The notes under the pieces were generated by a model, which did no database searches, was not told where the DNA came from, and saw nothing but the letters and a program-made list of their open reading frames with translations. Positions 7,373 to 16,415 of a stretch of 64,000 nt of DNA are shown piece by piece; within the stretch, counting starts at the first letter, position 1; each line of letters begins with the position of its first letter. The stretch comes from DASPKM01 sp035628135 (lineage in GTDB: Bacteria; Bacteroidota; Bacteroidia; Chitinophagales; Chitinophagaceae). The position numbers were made by a program, and so were the translations under genes. The stretch covers positions 1 to 64,000 of the forward strand of contig DASPKM010000005.1 of the NCBI GenBank assembly GCA_035628135.1, written 5' to 3'.

Positions 7373-10300
7373 TTGGGCAGGAAGTACTGTATAACTCTCA
7401 CCATTTTACTGGTAGCTACCCTGAAGTTAACCGCACAATCGGGCTTCAATAATCTGGAATTCATAGAAAATAAAGGACAGTGGGATAGCCGGGTCAGGTT
7501 CAAGGGTAACCTCCCGTCCGGCGCATTTTTCCTTCAGCAAAACGGCTTTACGGTCACCATCCACAAACCCGAGGACGTTGAAAAGATCATTCACCGCCAT
7601 CACGGGGCATTGGACAGAAATACCGTTAGCGCTGCCTCGGCCGAAGCTTCGCGCCGCGAACGCCTGAACGTACGCTCGCACGTGTACAATATGAAATTCG
7701 TGGGCGCATCGGAAAACGTTACCATCGTTCCCGATAAACCGCTTCCCGGAGCGAACAACTATTTTATCGGCAGCGATCCCTCCAAATGGGCATCGGATTG
7801 CAAAGTGTACCAGGCCGTATTGTACAAGAACGTATATCCCAACGTGGATGTGCGATACTATACCGAATCGGGACAACTGAAATACGACATCATTGTGCAC
7901 CCCGGGGCCGACGTAAACAAGATCGCCATGAACTACGAGGGCGTGGACAAGCTCTCGGTAAAGAATGGCGAGCTGCTCATCAAAACCTCGGTGGGAGACG
8001 TAAAGGAATTGTATCCTTACACTTATCAAACCAGCGTCAAGGGCCGCACCAGGATCGAGTGCAGCTTCCAGGTGACCGGCAACACCGTAAAGTTCAAGGT
8101 TGGCAATTACGATAAACAATCCACGCTGGTTATTGACCCTACGCTGATATTTTCAACCTTCACCGGCAGCACGGCCAGCCAGTTTGGTTTTACCGCCACG
8201 CCCGGCCCCGATGGCAGCCTGTTCTCCGGCGGTATCGTGTTTGGCCCCGGCTTTAAAACAAGCCCCGGCGCTTATGATGAAACCTTCAGCGGCGGCGGCA
8301 GCCACGGAATCGACATCGGCATTTTTAAATTCAACGCCACAGGTACCAGCAGGGTATATGCTACCTACCTCGGTGGAAGCGACGATGAATATCCCCACAG
8401 TATCATTTCCGATGCGCAGGGTAACCTGATCATAACGGGCAGAACCTATTCGGGCATTTCTTACCCGGCCACCCTCATTGGCCAGGGTGGTGGCGCCGAT
8501 ATCATCGTTACCAAGCTGAATGCCGCGGGCAACGGCCTGGTTGGTTCATTGCGTATTGGCGGTGTAGAAAACGACGGCGTGAACATGGAGGACCAGCAGC
8601 ACCTCGGCATGGTAGGCATCAATTCCATTCTGCGCAATTATGGCGATGATTCAAGGGGTGAGGTGGTCATTGACGATGCAGGCTTTATTTACATAGCCGC
8701 TCAAACACAGTCGCGCACTACCTTCCCCATCAGGCCCAGCGCCGGTGCGGTATTCCAAAGCACATACGGCGGCGGTACGCAGGATGCGGCCATTATTAAA
8801 GTAGATCCAAACTGCTCCAACATACTTTTCAGCAGCTACATGGGCGGTTCCGGCAACGACGGCGCCTATGGCATCAAGACACACCCGCAAACCGGCGATA
8901 TTTACGTGGTGGGCGCTACCTCCAGTTCCAACTACCCCGGCGACAATAGCGGCACCATCGGTACCAGCTACGTTGGCGGCGATTGCGATGGTTTCGTTAC
9001 CATCATTTCAAACGATGGCAGCACCCGTATAAAGTCCACCTACCTCGGCACCACAGGTTACGACGTGGTATATGCGCTGCAGTTCGACAACCGTGGTTTC
9101 CCCTATATCATGGGTGTTACCAAGGGCTCGTGGCGCGTGGTGAATGCAGCTTACAGCAATGCCGGCGCAAAACAATTTATTTCCAAGCTGGAGCCGAACT
9201 TGTCGAACTACGTATACTCAACCGTTTTCGGTACCAATGCGCCTTCGCCGAACATTTCACCGGTGGCGTTCCTGGTAGACCGTTGCGAAAACGTATACGC
9301 ATCGGGCTGGGGCGGATGGATAGATACCAGTCCTGACAAGTACGACCTCGCAGGAACTACCGGCATGCCTACTACCCCGGATGCTATCAGGGGAATAAGC
9401 ACCGACAACAAAGATTTTTATTTCATCGTGCTGGAAAAAAATGCGGGTTCATTACTGTATGGCTCCTTCTTTGGGCAGGTTGGTGGGGAAGGCGAACATG
9501 TAGACGGTGGCACAAGCCGCTTCGACAGACAGGGAGCCATTTACCAGGCTATTTGTGCCAACTGTCTTTCTCAACAAAAACCGCCGCAAGGGCCATATCC
9601 CACCACACCGGGCGTATGGGCCCCATTTAACCTCGCCGGCGATGGTTGCGACCTCAATGCGGTAAAGATCGCGTTCAATTTCTCCGGCGTTGAGTCAGCG
9701 CCCAAGGCCAGCATCAATGGGGTAGGAGATACCGTTGGCTGTGTTCCTTTAACGGTTGATTTTTCCGACACGCTGCAACTGGGCCAAACTTATGAATGGG
9801 ATTTTGACGGCGATGGCAATACAGACCTTATTACCCAGCAGCCCGTTGGCGTATTTACATACAATGCCATCGGCACCTTCAGGGTACGATTGATCGCGGT
9901 AGATTCTACCACCTGTAATATCCGCGATACCGCTTATGTTACCATCATTGCGCGCAACGACAGGGCGCCGGTAGATTTCGCCATGCAGAAAGTAGGACCT
10001 TGCCAGTCGCTGGAATTCCAGTTCACCAATTTATCTACGTCGCCACCGGGCAAACCGTTCGGCAATAATTCATTCAAATGGGATTTTGGCGATGGATCGC
10101 CCACGGTCATAACCGGAACGGGTCCGTTGAACCATACCTTCCCGAGGCCGGACACTTACGATGTGAAATTGATATTGCTCGATACCAATTATTGTAACTC
10201 ACCGGACACTGTGGAAAAAACATTGCGGATTGCGCCGCTTGTCGATGCGCAGTTCAGTGTTCCGCTCGCAGGTTGCGTGCCTTACAATGCACAATTCAAG

Positions 10301-11014
10301 TATACCGGCACGGCGGGACAAACCTTCCAGTGGACCTTTGGAGATGGCAATACTTCCACGCTTGCCAATCCCACCAACCTGTACACCGCGGTAGGCACTT
10401 ACCAGGTAAAGCTGGTGGTGATAGATTCAGCTACCTGTAACATCATCGACTCTGTAGAAGCTACTATAACTGTAAACCCGATCCCGTCAGCAGCATTTAC
10501 GTTTGCTCCAGTGCCGGCCGAAGAAAATACGCCCACCACTTTCTTCAACAATTCCATTGGAGGAGTAAGGCATATATGGCATTTCGGCGATGGCGACAGC
10601 GCGGTAAGGACTACCATGGACACGGTGAAGCACCAGTACAACGCTACCGGCACCTTCAACGCCTGCCTGGTTACCATTAACCAGTTCGGTTGTCCGGATA
10701 CGGTATGCAGCCCGGTGCAGGCTATTATTAAGCCATTGCTCGACGTGCCCAACGCGTTTACCCCAGGCAGGCCGGGCAGCAGGGGCAAGAACCATGTGGT
10801 AAAGCCAGAAGGGTTCGGAATGGGTAAAGTAATGTTCAGGATATACAATCGCTGGGGGCAGAAGCTCTTTGAAACCACCGACCCCAAACAGGGATGGGAT
10901 GGCACCTTTAAAGGAGTGTTGCAGCCGATGGACGTTTACGTATATACACTGGAGGTAGAATTTACAGACGGTACGAGGGCCAGCCGCAAAGGCGATATTA
11001 CATTGATCAGGTAA
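7373..11014 (+). CDS. T9SS type B substrate: DUF7948, beta-propeller and PKD repeats
   Basis: A large secreted protein of 1213 residues starting at TTG 7373 with a signal peptide ending near LTAQ. The N-terminal part (about 24-250) has the FIENKGQWDSRVRF signature of DUF7948. The middle (about 250-770) is built of SBBP-type beta-propeller units (ATYLGGSDDEYPHSI, FSSYMGGSGNDGAYG). Four PKD domains follow (WDFDGDG near residue 807, WDFGDG near 902, WTFGDG near 985, WHFGDG near 1067). From about 1123 comes the type B sorting tail (VPNAFTPG, IYNRWGQKLFETT, GWDGTFKG, GDITLIR). The PorP/SprF-like gene begins 42 bases downstream, so the two probably form one unit. Function is likely adhesion or surface display; exact ligand unknown. 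Confidence 0.92.
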   Translation: MGRKYCITLTILLVATLKLTAQSGFNNLEFIENKGQWDSRVRFKGNLPSGAFFLQQNGFTVTIHKPEDVEKIIHRHHGALDRNTVSAASAEASRRERLNVRSHVYNMKFVGASENVTIVPDKPLPGANNYFIGSDPSKWASDCKVYQAVLYKNVYPNVDVRYYTESGQLKYDIIVHPGADVNKIAMNYEGVDKLSVKNGELLIKTSVGDVKELYPYTYQTSVKGRTRIECSFQVTGNTVKFKVGNYDKQSTLVIDPTLIFSTFTGSTASQFGFTATPGPDGSLFSGGIVFGPGFKTSPGAYDETFSGGGSHGIDIGIFKFNATGTSRVYATYLGGSDDEYPHSIISDAQGNLIITGRTYSGISYPATLIGQGGGADIIVTKLNAAGNGLVGSLRIGGVENDGVNMEDQQHLGMVGINSILRNYGDDSRGEVVIDDAGFIYIAAQTQSRTTFPIRPSAGAVFQSTYGGGTQDAAIIKVDPNCSNILFSSYMGGSGNDGAYGIKTHPQTGDIYVVGATSSSNYPGDNSGTIGTSYVGGDCDGFVTIISNDGSTRIKSTYLGTTGYDVVYALQFDNRGFPYIMGVTKGSWRVVNAAYSNAGAKQFISKLEPNLSNYVYSTVFGTNAPSPNISPVAFLVDRCENVYASGWGGWIDTSPDKYDLAGTTGMPTTPDAIRGISTDNKDFYFIVLEKNAGSLLYGSFFGQVGGEGEHVDGGTSRFDRQGAIYQAICANCLSQQKPPQGPYPTTPGVWAPFNLAGDGCDLNAVKIAFNFSGVESAPKASINGVGDTVGCVPLTVDFSDTLQLGQTYEWDFDGDGNTDLITQQPVGVFTYNAIGTFRVRLIAVDSTTCNIRDTAYVTIIARNDRAPVDFAMQKVGPCQSLEFQFTNLSTSPPGKPFGNNSFKWDFGDGSPTVITGTGPLNHTFPRPDTYDVKLILLDTNYCNSPDTVEKTLRIAPLVDAQFSVPLAGCVPYNAQFKYTGTAGQTFQWTFGDGNTSTLANPTNLYTAVGTYQVKLVVIDSATCNIIDSVEATITVNPIPSAAFTFAPVPAEENTPTTFFNNSIGGVRHIWHFGDGDSAVRTTMDTVKHQYNATGTFNACLVTINQFGCPDTVCSPVQAIIKPLLDVPNAFTPGRPGSRGKNHVVKPEGFGMGKVMFRIYNRWGQKLFETTDPKQGWDGTFKGVLQPMDVYVYTLEVEFTDGTRASRKGDITLIR

Positions 11015-11056
11015 GAAAAAATATATTCAATAACGCATAGAAGAGCGGAGGATAAT

Positions 11057-12091
11057 ATGGGTGCACGAAAATTAGCAGGATCGGTTGTTTGCTTGCTGAT
11101 GGTGCTGGCAGCATCGGCACAGGACCTTCATTTCTCTCAATGGTTCAATTCACCCCTCACCACCAACCCGGCCAATACCGGATTTATTCCGGATGCCGAT
11201 TACCGGATCGGCGTCAATTACAGGAACCAGTATTCGACGGTGATGACCGTACCATATAAGACCATGAGCCTTTTTGGCGATGCGCAGATCATGCGCAACC
11301 GCATCGAGAATGGATGGATCGGCGTGGGCGGCGCGATACTGCGCGACGTGGCGGGAACAGGAAAGCTCACTTCTACCAAAGTGTACGGTTCAGTTGCTTA
11401 TCACCAGATGCTGGGGCTAAGCAGCCTGCTTACCGCGGGTTTCAATGCAGGATGGGTGAACAAACGCATCAACCAGGCCGACCTGAAATTTCCCGACCAG
11501 TTCGACGGTAAGTTTTTCAACAATACTTTGCCAACCGATGTATTTCTCGACCAGCCCAACGTAAATTATTTCGACGTGCAGGTTGGTGTAAACTATGCAT
11601 ATTTTCCAAGCGAAAATATTTATGTCAATGGCGGAATATCGGTACACCACCTCAACCGCCCCCGCGAATCATTCTTCAGTTCCGACGTGCCGGGTTTCGA
11701 TTCCAGGATATCGCCGCGCTACATTGGATTTGCCAACGCCAGCATCAAGCTCAACGAAATGGTGATCGTAAACCCCATGGCGTATTATACCATGCAGGCC
11801 AAATCGTCCGAGCTGGTAGCCGGCGCAACGCTGCAATATAATTTGTCGGGCGATGGGGAATCGCAACTGGTGGGCGGAGCGTTTATACGTGCAGGTGATG
11901 CCATTGTTCCGATGGTTGGCTTTATGTGGAGGAATGTGCGCCTCGTCTTCTCATACGATGCTACTACTTCGGGCCTCAAAGGTTACAATGGCGGAAGAGG
12001 AGCATATGAGTTCTCGCTCATACAGCACGGATTTTATTCCGAGTACACCGGCGACCGCAGGCAATCGCTTTGTCCTACGTTCAGGAATTGA
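11057..12091 (+). CDS. PorP/SprF family type IX secretion outer-membrane protein
   Basis: A 344-residue outer-membrane beta-barrel of the PorP/SprF family. A signal peptide ends at ASAQ, followed by the family hallmark DLHFSQWFNSPLTTNPANTG. The barrel strands are rich in alternating aromatic and glycine residues, and the protein ends SLCPTF-RN, matching the conserved CPxF end. In gliding Flavobacteria SprF is needed for surface delivery of the giant adhesin SprB, and members beside type B substrates probably serve their neighbour. Here the gene directly follows the PKD substrate at 7373-11014, which is the most likely client. Confidence 0.93.
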   Translation: MGARKLAGSVVCLLMVLAASAQDLHFSQWFNSPLTTNPANTGFIPDADYRIGVNYRNQYSTVMTVPYKTMSLFGDAQIMRNRIENGWIGVGGAILRDVAGTGKLTSTKVYGSVAYHQMLGLSSLLTAGFNAGWVNKRINQADLKFPDQFDGKFFNNTLPTDVFLDQPNVNYFDVQVGVNYAYFPSENIYVNGGISVHHLNRPRESFFSSDVPGFDSRISPRYIGFANASIKLNEMVIVNPMAYYTMQAKSSELVAGATLQYNLSGDGESQLVGGAFIRAGDAIVPMVGFMWRNVRLVFSYDATTSGLKGYNGGRGAYEFSLIQHGFYSEYTGDRRQSLCPTFRN

Positions 12092-12106
12092 TGCGGTTTT
12101 TTGCAG

Positions 12107-12131
12107 CCTGCAAACCCTGCACGTTTGCGGG
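12107..12131 (+). terminator. Possible weak terminator hairpin after the PorP/SprF-like gene
   Basis: A 9-bp stem (CCTGCAAAC with GTTTGCGGG, one G-U pair) and a 7-base loop lie 16 bases after the stop codon at 12091. Only a weak T-rich stretch (TGGTTTATG) follows, so termination is uncertain. The rest of the 155-base gap shows nothing else. Confidence 0.3.
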
Positions 12132-12246
12132 TGGTTTATGCACGCCTTTACTGTAATCAGCACGGTTAATAATCCATCGGGCGCCCTTTGCGATTAAGGG
12201 TTAAATTTTCATTGCACAATTATTCTTAACCATTAAACTGAATGCA

Positions 12247-13590
12247 ATGAAACATCCCTACAGATTGTTGAGTACCTCATTCGCGCTTATCCTCTCATTT
12301 TCCAGCCTGCTTGCCCAGGACGACAGGAGAAAAACAGATACTGGCGCACCGGCGTTGTCGGCAGTGGCCAACCGTATCATCGAGTGCCCGCCCGATGCCT
12401 CTCATAGCCAGCCCTGCTGGGGTGTTACCAACAGGTTGTTCCAGGTGGCAGGTGGTTTATCAGACCCGGTTGATCCTTTTCTGCCCGATGTGGATCACTG
12501 GACGCGTTCCCATGGCACTCCGCAGCTAAACGTTTTTGGGCCGCCGCCCGCAGCCCTCAACCTTCCCGGTGGCACCAACTATGCATCTATGTGGGCACGC
12601 GGCACCAATGCAGGAGAGGGAATTATTGGTAATATAACCTGTGGCATGCCGCTTACCTGTCCCTGGCCTATCCGGCAGGGGCATACTTATGTGCTCTCGT
12701 TTTACAGGCAATTCTTACCGGAGCAGCGCAACTGGGCCAACCGACTAGACGAATTGAATGTTTACCTCATGAATTGCGATCAGCTTCCCACGCAGTGGCA
12801 GCAAACGATTCCTGCAATACCCGCGGGTGCACAGCAAATTTATTGCGAGACCAACATCAACAACACCAATATTGCGCGCATTACCGTACAGTTTACTGCG
12901 CAGAGCAATTACCAGATGCTTTGGATCTTTCCGCGTCACAATTCGGGCGGCCAGGCATGGCTCAACATTGCAATGCCCGAGATTACAGAAGCCTTTGTAT
13001 GGGGCGAAACTTTATGGGATGGGTTGACCAATTCCTACTCGGTAGGGTTGGGCGGATGTTGGCTCATCAACACACTGCACGAATGGCTCGATCCTTTGAA
13101 CAACGTAGTGTGGTCGTGCACCTACAATGGCAGCAACTTCTTAAGCTTTAATTGCCCGCCTTATTACGGTCCCATACCCGCCAACCCATCCAACCCGCAG
13201 CAGTATACTTACAGGGTTACTTACCTTAATGCCACCACTACTAATAATACGTGCAGTACGCCTATTACATCCATTACGAGCAGTCCATATAGTTTCCGGA
13301 CAAAGTCAGGGACAGAAGGCAGGGAGGAGGTGCCCGCTGAAAAAGTCGGCCTGAGATATGATCAGCACCTGAGCACCGTGGTGGTAACCACCAACAACTT
13401 CACCGAAGAGACCTTTACCCTTACGGTGTACGATGCGCAGGGCAAGCTGATGATAAAGCAGGACAATCAACGGGCGGCGCGTGGATACAATACCATACGC
13501 GTGCCCATACGTAAACTGGCCCCTGGCATGTATTTCATGAATATTGTCATGAATGGCAAGGCCACGGTTCAAAAATTTATTGTAAAATAA
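12247..13590 (+). CDS. T9SS type A sorting domain-containing secreted protein
   Basis: A 447-residue exported protein. The signal peptide runs to about SSLLAQ. The middle region resembles extracellular carbohydrate-binding or PKD-free adhesin modules (many Trp, Gly, Asn; LNVFGPPPAALNLPGGTNYASMW), but I do not recognise a specific fold. The last 80 residues are a type A sorting tail: FTLTVYDAQGKLMIKQ, then IRKLAPGMYFMNIV and a final VQKFIVK. This directs it across the outer membrane by the T9SS. It is the third exported protein in a row with the two preceding genes, on the same strand after a 155-base gap, and it ends at a strong terminator. Confidence 0.85.
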   Translation: MKHPYRLLSTSFALILSFSSLLAQDDRRKTDTGAPALSAVANRIIECPPDASHSQPCWGVTNRLFQVAGGLSDPVDPFLPDVDHWTRSHGTPQLNVFGPPPAALNLPGGTNYASMWARGTNAGEGIIGNITCGMPLTCPWPIRQGHTYVLSFYRQFLPEQRNWANRLDELNVYLMNCDQLPTQWQQTIPAIPAGAQQIYCETNINNTNIARITVQFTAQSNYQMLWIFPRHNSGGQAWLNIAMPEITEAFVWGETLWDGLTNSYSVGLGGCWLINTLHEWLDPLNNVVWSCTYNGSNFLSFNCPPYYGPIPANPSNPQQYTYRVTYLNATTTNNTCSTPITSITSSPYSFRTKSGTEGREEVPAEKVGLRYDQHLSTVVVTTNNFTEETFTLTVYDAQGKLMIKQDNQRAARGYNTIRVPIRKLAPGMYFMNIVMNGKATVQKFIVK

Positions 13591-13615
13591 ACGGTACGGT
13601 GTTCTTCATTTACAG

Positions 13616-13641
13616 GGCACAGCCACCAGCTGTGCCTTTTT
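13616..13641 (+). terminator. Intrinsic terminator after the T9SS substrate gene
   Basis: A perfect 8-bp stem, GGCACAGC pairing with GCTGTGCC around the loop CACCA, is followed by TTTTTATTTATTTTT. It lies 25 bases after the stop codon at 13590 and just before the glcD-like gene. Confidence 0.88.
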
Positions 13642-13666
13642 ATTTATTTTTACTGAAATTTCGCAG

Positions 13667-15082
13667 ATGGAGACCCTCGAGGTAAAAAAAGCCGTCAACG
13701 ATAAGCTGGTTAAGGCATTCATCGCTATCGTTGGAGAACACCATGTTTTGCGCGACGATGAATCGCTGGACAAATATGCGCACGACGAAACCGAAGACCT
13801 TTATTTCCTGCCGGAAGTAGCATTAAGGCCCGGTTCCGCCGAAGAGATCAGCGCCATCCTTAAGATCTGTAACGATCATAAAATACACGTTACGCCGCGC
13901 GGAGCGGGAACGGGCCTTAGCGGGGGTGCGCTGCCCTATCTTGGCGGAGTAGTGATCTCTACGGAACGGCTGAACAACATCATCAATATCGATGAACGCA
14001 ACCTGCAGGTAATTACCGAGCCCGGTGTCATTACAGAAGTGCTGCAGGACGCGGTAAAAGAAAAGGGATTGTTCTATCCCCCCGATCCCAGCAGCCGCGG
14101 CTCCTGTTTCATCGGCGGCAATATAGCCGAGAACAGCGGCGGCCCCAAAGCAGTTAAATACGGCGTGGTAAAAGATTATGTGCTGAACCTTGAAGTGGTA
14201 TTGCCCACCGGCGAAATTATCTGGACAGGCGCCAACGTGTTGAAGAATGCCACCGGTTACAATTTAACGCAACTGGTAGTAGGCAGCGAAGGCACGCTGG
14301 GCATTGTTACCAAAATCGTTTTAAAGCTTATTCCGCTGCCCAAGCACGATCTGCTGATGCTGGTGCCCTTTAGCTCCGCGGAAACTGCCTGCGCCGCGGT
14401 AAGCGCCATTTTCCGGGCGGGCTACACGCCTTCCGCACTCGAGTTCATGGAAAGGGACGCGCTGGAATGGGTAATGAAATACGTGGATGCCAGCACCGTT
14501 GTTATAGAAGACAGCGTGCAGGCGCACCTGCTGATAGAAGTAGACGGCAACCACCACGAAGTGCTGATGAAGGAAATGGAAGCCATTGCAGAGCTGATGA
14601 CGCAATTTGAATGCGGCGATATCCTGTTTGCCGACGATGCGCAGCAAAAAGCCGAATTGTGGAAGCTGCGCCGCCGCGTGGGCGAGGCGGTAAAATCGCA
14701 TTCGATCTACAAAGAAGAAGACACCGTGGTGCCAAGGGCAGAACTGCCCGTGCTGCTGAAAGGCGTAAAGGACATCGGCCGCAAATACGGTTTTCATTCG
14801 GTTTGCTATGGACATGCCGGCGATGGCAACCTGCACGTAAACATCATCAAAGGCAATTTGACCGACGAGCAATGGAACGGCTCGCTCAAAGAGGGCATCC
14901 GGGAAATATTTATGCTGGTACGCGAGCTGGGCGGCACCATCAGCGGCGAACATGGCATAGGACTGGTACAAAAAGAATATATGAGCATCGTGTTCGACGA
15001 AACACAGCTGCGATTGATGAAAGAAATAAAAAACCTGTTCGACCCGAACGGGATATTGAACAAGGGAAAGATTTTTGAATAG
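13667..15082 (+). CDS. FAD-binding oxidase, GlcD/D-lactate dehydrogenase-like
   Basis: A 471-residue FAD-linked oxidoreductase of the PCMH/vanillyl-alcohol-oxidase group that oxidises 2-hydroxy acids such as glycolate or D-lactate. The FAD-binding part shows TPRGAGTGLSGGALP, the pyrophosphate-binding segment, then PPDPSSRGSCFIGGNIAENS and GSEGTLGIVTKI. The C-terminal oxidase part has CYGHAGDGNLHVNI with its catalytic-type histidines and ISGEHGIGLVQKEYM. No GlcE or iron-sulfur GlcF gene lies beside it, so it may act alone, as single-subunit dehydrogenases do. The next gene starts 17 bases later and is probably co-transcribed. The precise substrate cannot be read from sequence. Confidence 0.92.
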   Translation: METLEVKKAVNDKLVKAFIAIVGEHHVLRDDESLDKYAHDETEDLYFLPEVALRPGSAEEISAILKICNDHKIHVTPRGAGTGLSGGALPYLGGVVISTERLNNIINIDERNLQVITEPGVITEVLQDAVKEKGLFYPPDPSSRGSCFIGGNIAENSGGPKAVKYGVVKDYVLNLEVVLPTGEIIWTGANVLKNATGYNLTQLVVGSEGTLGIVTKIVLKLIPLPKHDLLMLVPFSSAETACAAVSAIFRAGYTPSALEFMERDALEWVMKYVDASTVVIEDSVQAHLLIEVDGNHHEVLMKEMEAIAELMTQFECGDILFADDAQQKAELWKLRRRVGEAVKSHSIYKEEDTVVPRAELPVLLKGVKDIGRKYGFHSVCYGHAGDGNLHVNIIKGNLTDEQWNGSLKEGIREIFMLVRELGGTISGEHGIGLVQKEYMSIVFDETQLRLMKEIKNLFDPNGILNKGKIFE

Positions 15083-15099
15083 CAATTTAAACTTACAGT

Positions 15100-15663
15100 A
15101 TGAACCGCAAATTGATCATGTGTTTGATAGTATGCGCCCTGGCACTTTCGGTGCGGGCGCAGGATGAGGAAGAAGAAACTAAAAAAGGCTTCGATAAAGA
15201 GAAGCTCTTCTTCGGTGGTAATTTCGGGTTGGGCTTCGGCAGCAACCAAACCAATATCAACGTATCCCCGCAGGTTGGTTATCGTTTCAATGATTATTTC
15301 GCCGCGGGAACGGGCATCAACTTCATTTACGTAAGCTATAAATACGAATGGCTGCTTCCTTCGTACAAGGAAAATTTCGGCGTGGCGGGATTGAATATTT
15401 TCGGCCGCGTATATCCTATACGATTCATATTTGCGCAAATACAACCAGAATTGAACTACGTGTGGGGCAAGCGCAAATACGACAGCGGGGAAGAATTTAA
15501 GCTCGATTCGAAATTTGTCCCTTCATTGCTGGCGGGGGCCGGCGCGGCAATTCCCATGGGTGGCCGCGGCGCTATGCTGGTAATGGTGCAGTACGATATA
15601 TTGCAAAGGCCGTTGAACCCTTATGGAAAGAATGCTTTCCTTAGTATCGGGTTTAATTTTTAA
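15100..15663 (+). CDS. Outer-membrane beta-barrel protein
   Basis: A 187-residue exported protein: MNRKLIMCLIVCALALSVRA forms the signal peptide, then an acidic spacer (QDEEEETKKG) and repeated barrel strands such as LFFGGNFGLGFGSNQ and VGYRFNDYFAAGTGI. The C-terminus ends FLSIGFNF, with the terminal aromatic typical of BAM-assembled barrels. It resembles the small OmpA-barrel-like proteins common in Bacteroidota. Function unknown. It lies 17 bases after the FAD oxidase, so shared transcription is likely, and ends at a large palindrome. Confidence 0.8.
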   Translation: MNRKLIMCLIVCALALSVRAQDEEEETKKGFDKEKLFFGGNFGLGFGSNQTNINVSPQVGYRFNDYFAAGTGINFIYVSYKYEWLLPSYKENFGVAGLNIFGRVYPIRFIFAQIQPELNYVWGKRKYDSGEEFKLDSKFVPSLLAGAGAAIPMGGRGAMLVMVQYDILQRPLNPYGKNAFLSIGFNF

Positions 15664-15722
15664 GTCATTGGGTCATTAAGTCATTGGGTCAATGACTTAA
15701 TGACCCAATGACCCAATGACCA
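15664..15722. repeat. Long perfect palindrome between convergent genes (TCATTGGGTCA family)
   Basis: Starting at the base after the stop codon at 15663, a 23-bp arm (15664-15686) pairs perfectly with 15690-15712 around a 3-base loop. Each arm is itself built from tandem copies of the word TCATTGGGTCA or near variants. It fills the gap to the convergent LOG gene ending at 15730, so it may serve as a two-way terminator. A related but imperfect element lies at 55602-55676, also between convergent genes. Confidence 0.85.
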
Positions 15723-15729
15723 ATTTACA

Positions 15730-16269
15730 CTAACTGATCTTATTGAATATTTCGACCGGCGTGTTACAAAACACCATCCTGTCTTCGAGCGATTCGTATA
15801 AAAACCCTTCTTTCTCCAGCATTTTCAGGTGATGAATGAGGTGGGTGTAAAAACCCCCTGAGTTCAGCAGGTATATTTTCTTGTCGTGGATCTTCAATTG
15901 GTTCCATGTAAGCATTTCAAACACTTCGTCCAGCGTGCCGAAGCCGCCGGGCAATACAATGGCCGCATCGCACAGGTCGTACATCATTTTCTTCCTGCTG
16001 TGCATATCGGGCATAATGGTTAGCTCGGTGAGGTTCTTATGCTGGGCTTCCCATTCTATCAGCACCTTGGGTATCACGCCAATCACTTTTCCTTCGTACT
16101 TCAGCACTTCATCGGCCACCACGCCCATCAGTCCATTGCCTCCGCCTCCGAACACCAACTTAAGGTTAAGCCTCGCTATCAGTTCTCCAAGTTTTGCGGC
16201 GTGTTGCGCATACAAGGGATTTAATCCGGACCTGGAACCACAAAAAACAGCCACTGATTGAATCTTCAT
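15730..16269 (-). CDS. LOG family protein (TIGR00730), cytokinin riboside monophosphate phosphoribohydrolase-like
   Basis: A 179-residue Rossmann-fold protein of the LOG family, which cleaves nucleoside 5'-monophosphates (in plants, releasing free cytokinin). Visible motifs are VAVFCGSRSG near the N-terminus, GGGGNGLMG, and the catalytic PGGFGTLDEVFEMLTW. Start at the ATG 16267-16269 (MKIQSVAVF), because the upstream extension has no family character. Short single-domain members are common in bacteria; the in-cell substrate is probably AMP or a related nucleotide. It is divergent from the symporter gene and shares a repeat-filled gap with it. Confidence 0.9.
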   Translation of the reverse strand: MKIQSVAVFCGSRSGLNPLYAQHAAKLGELIARLNLKLVFGGGGNGLMGVVADEVLKYEGKVIGVIPKVLIEWEAQHKNLTELTIMPDMHSRKKMMYDLCDAAIVLPGGFGTLDEVFEMLTWNQLKIHDKKIYLLNSGGFYTHLIHHLKMLEKEGFLYESLEDRMVFCNTPVEIFNKIS

Positions 16270-16325
16270 AAAATAATCCTGCCCAAAGGGAATACAATTT
16301 TTTATATCTTCAAAACTTATTTGAG

Positions 16326-16413
16326 CGTCAAGAGTCAAAACTGAAAAGTGAAAAGTAAAAGTGAATGAACGGACAGCTTTTGACTTTTAACTTTTCACTT
16401 TTGACTTTCACTT
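16326..16413. repeat. Inverted AAAAGTGAAAAGT intergenic repeat
   Basis: Between the divergent LOG and symporter genes, AAAAGTGAAAAGT at 16344-16356 is matched by its reverse complement at 16390-16402, with further related AGTCAAAA and TTTTGACT words on both sides. The structure is an imperfect palindrome with a roughly 30-base loop. Related words (GTTGAAAGTTAAAAGTCAAAA) occur at 49192-49217. It overlaps an apparent upstream ATG (16365) that I do not accept as the symporter start. Confidence 0.7.
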
Positions 16414-16415
16414 AT

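Noticed and set aside
7427..8119. Minus-strand frame opposite the DUF7948 substrate
   Set aside because: Antisense shadow; the plus frame has signal peptide and domain patterns.
14321..15085. Long minus-strand frame of 254 codons opposite the FAD oxidase
   Set aside because: Shadow of a GC-rich gene with strong codon bias; composition is implausible for a protein and the plus-strand gene has all its motifs.
16365..16415. Earlier ATG for the symporter
   Set aside because: It lies in an inverted intergenic repeat and gives an N-terminus unlike the family.
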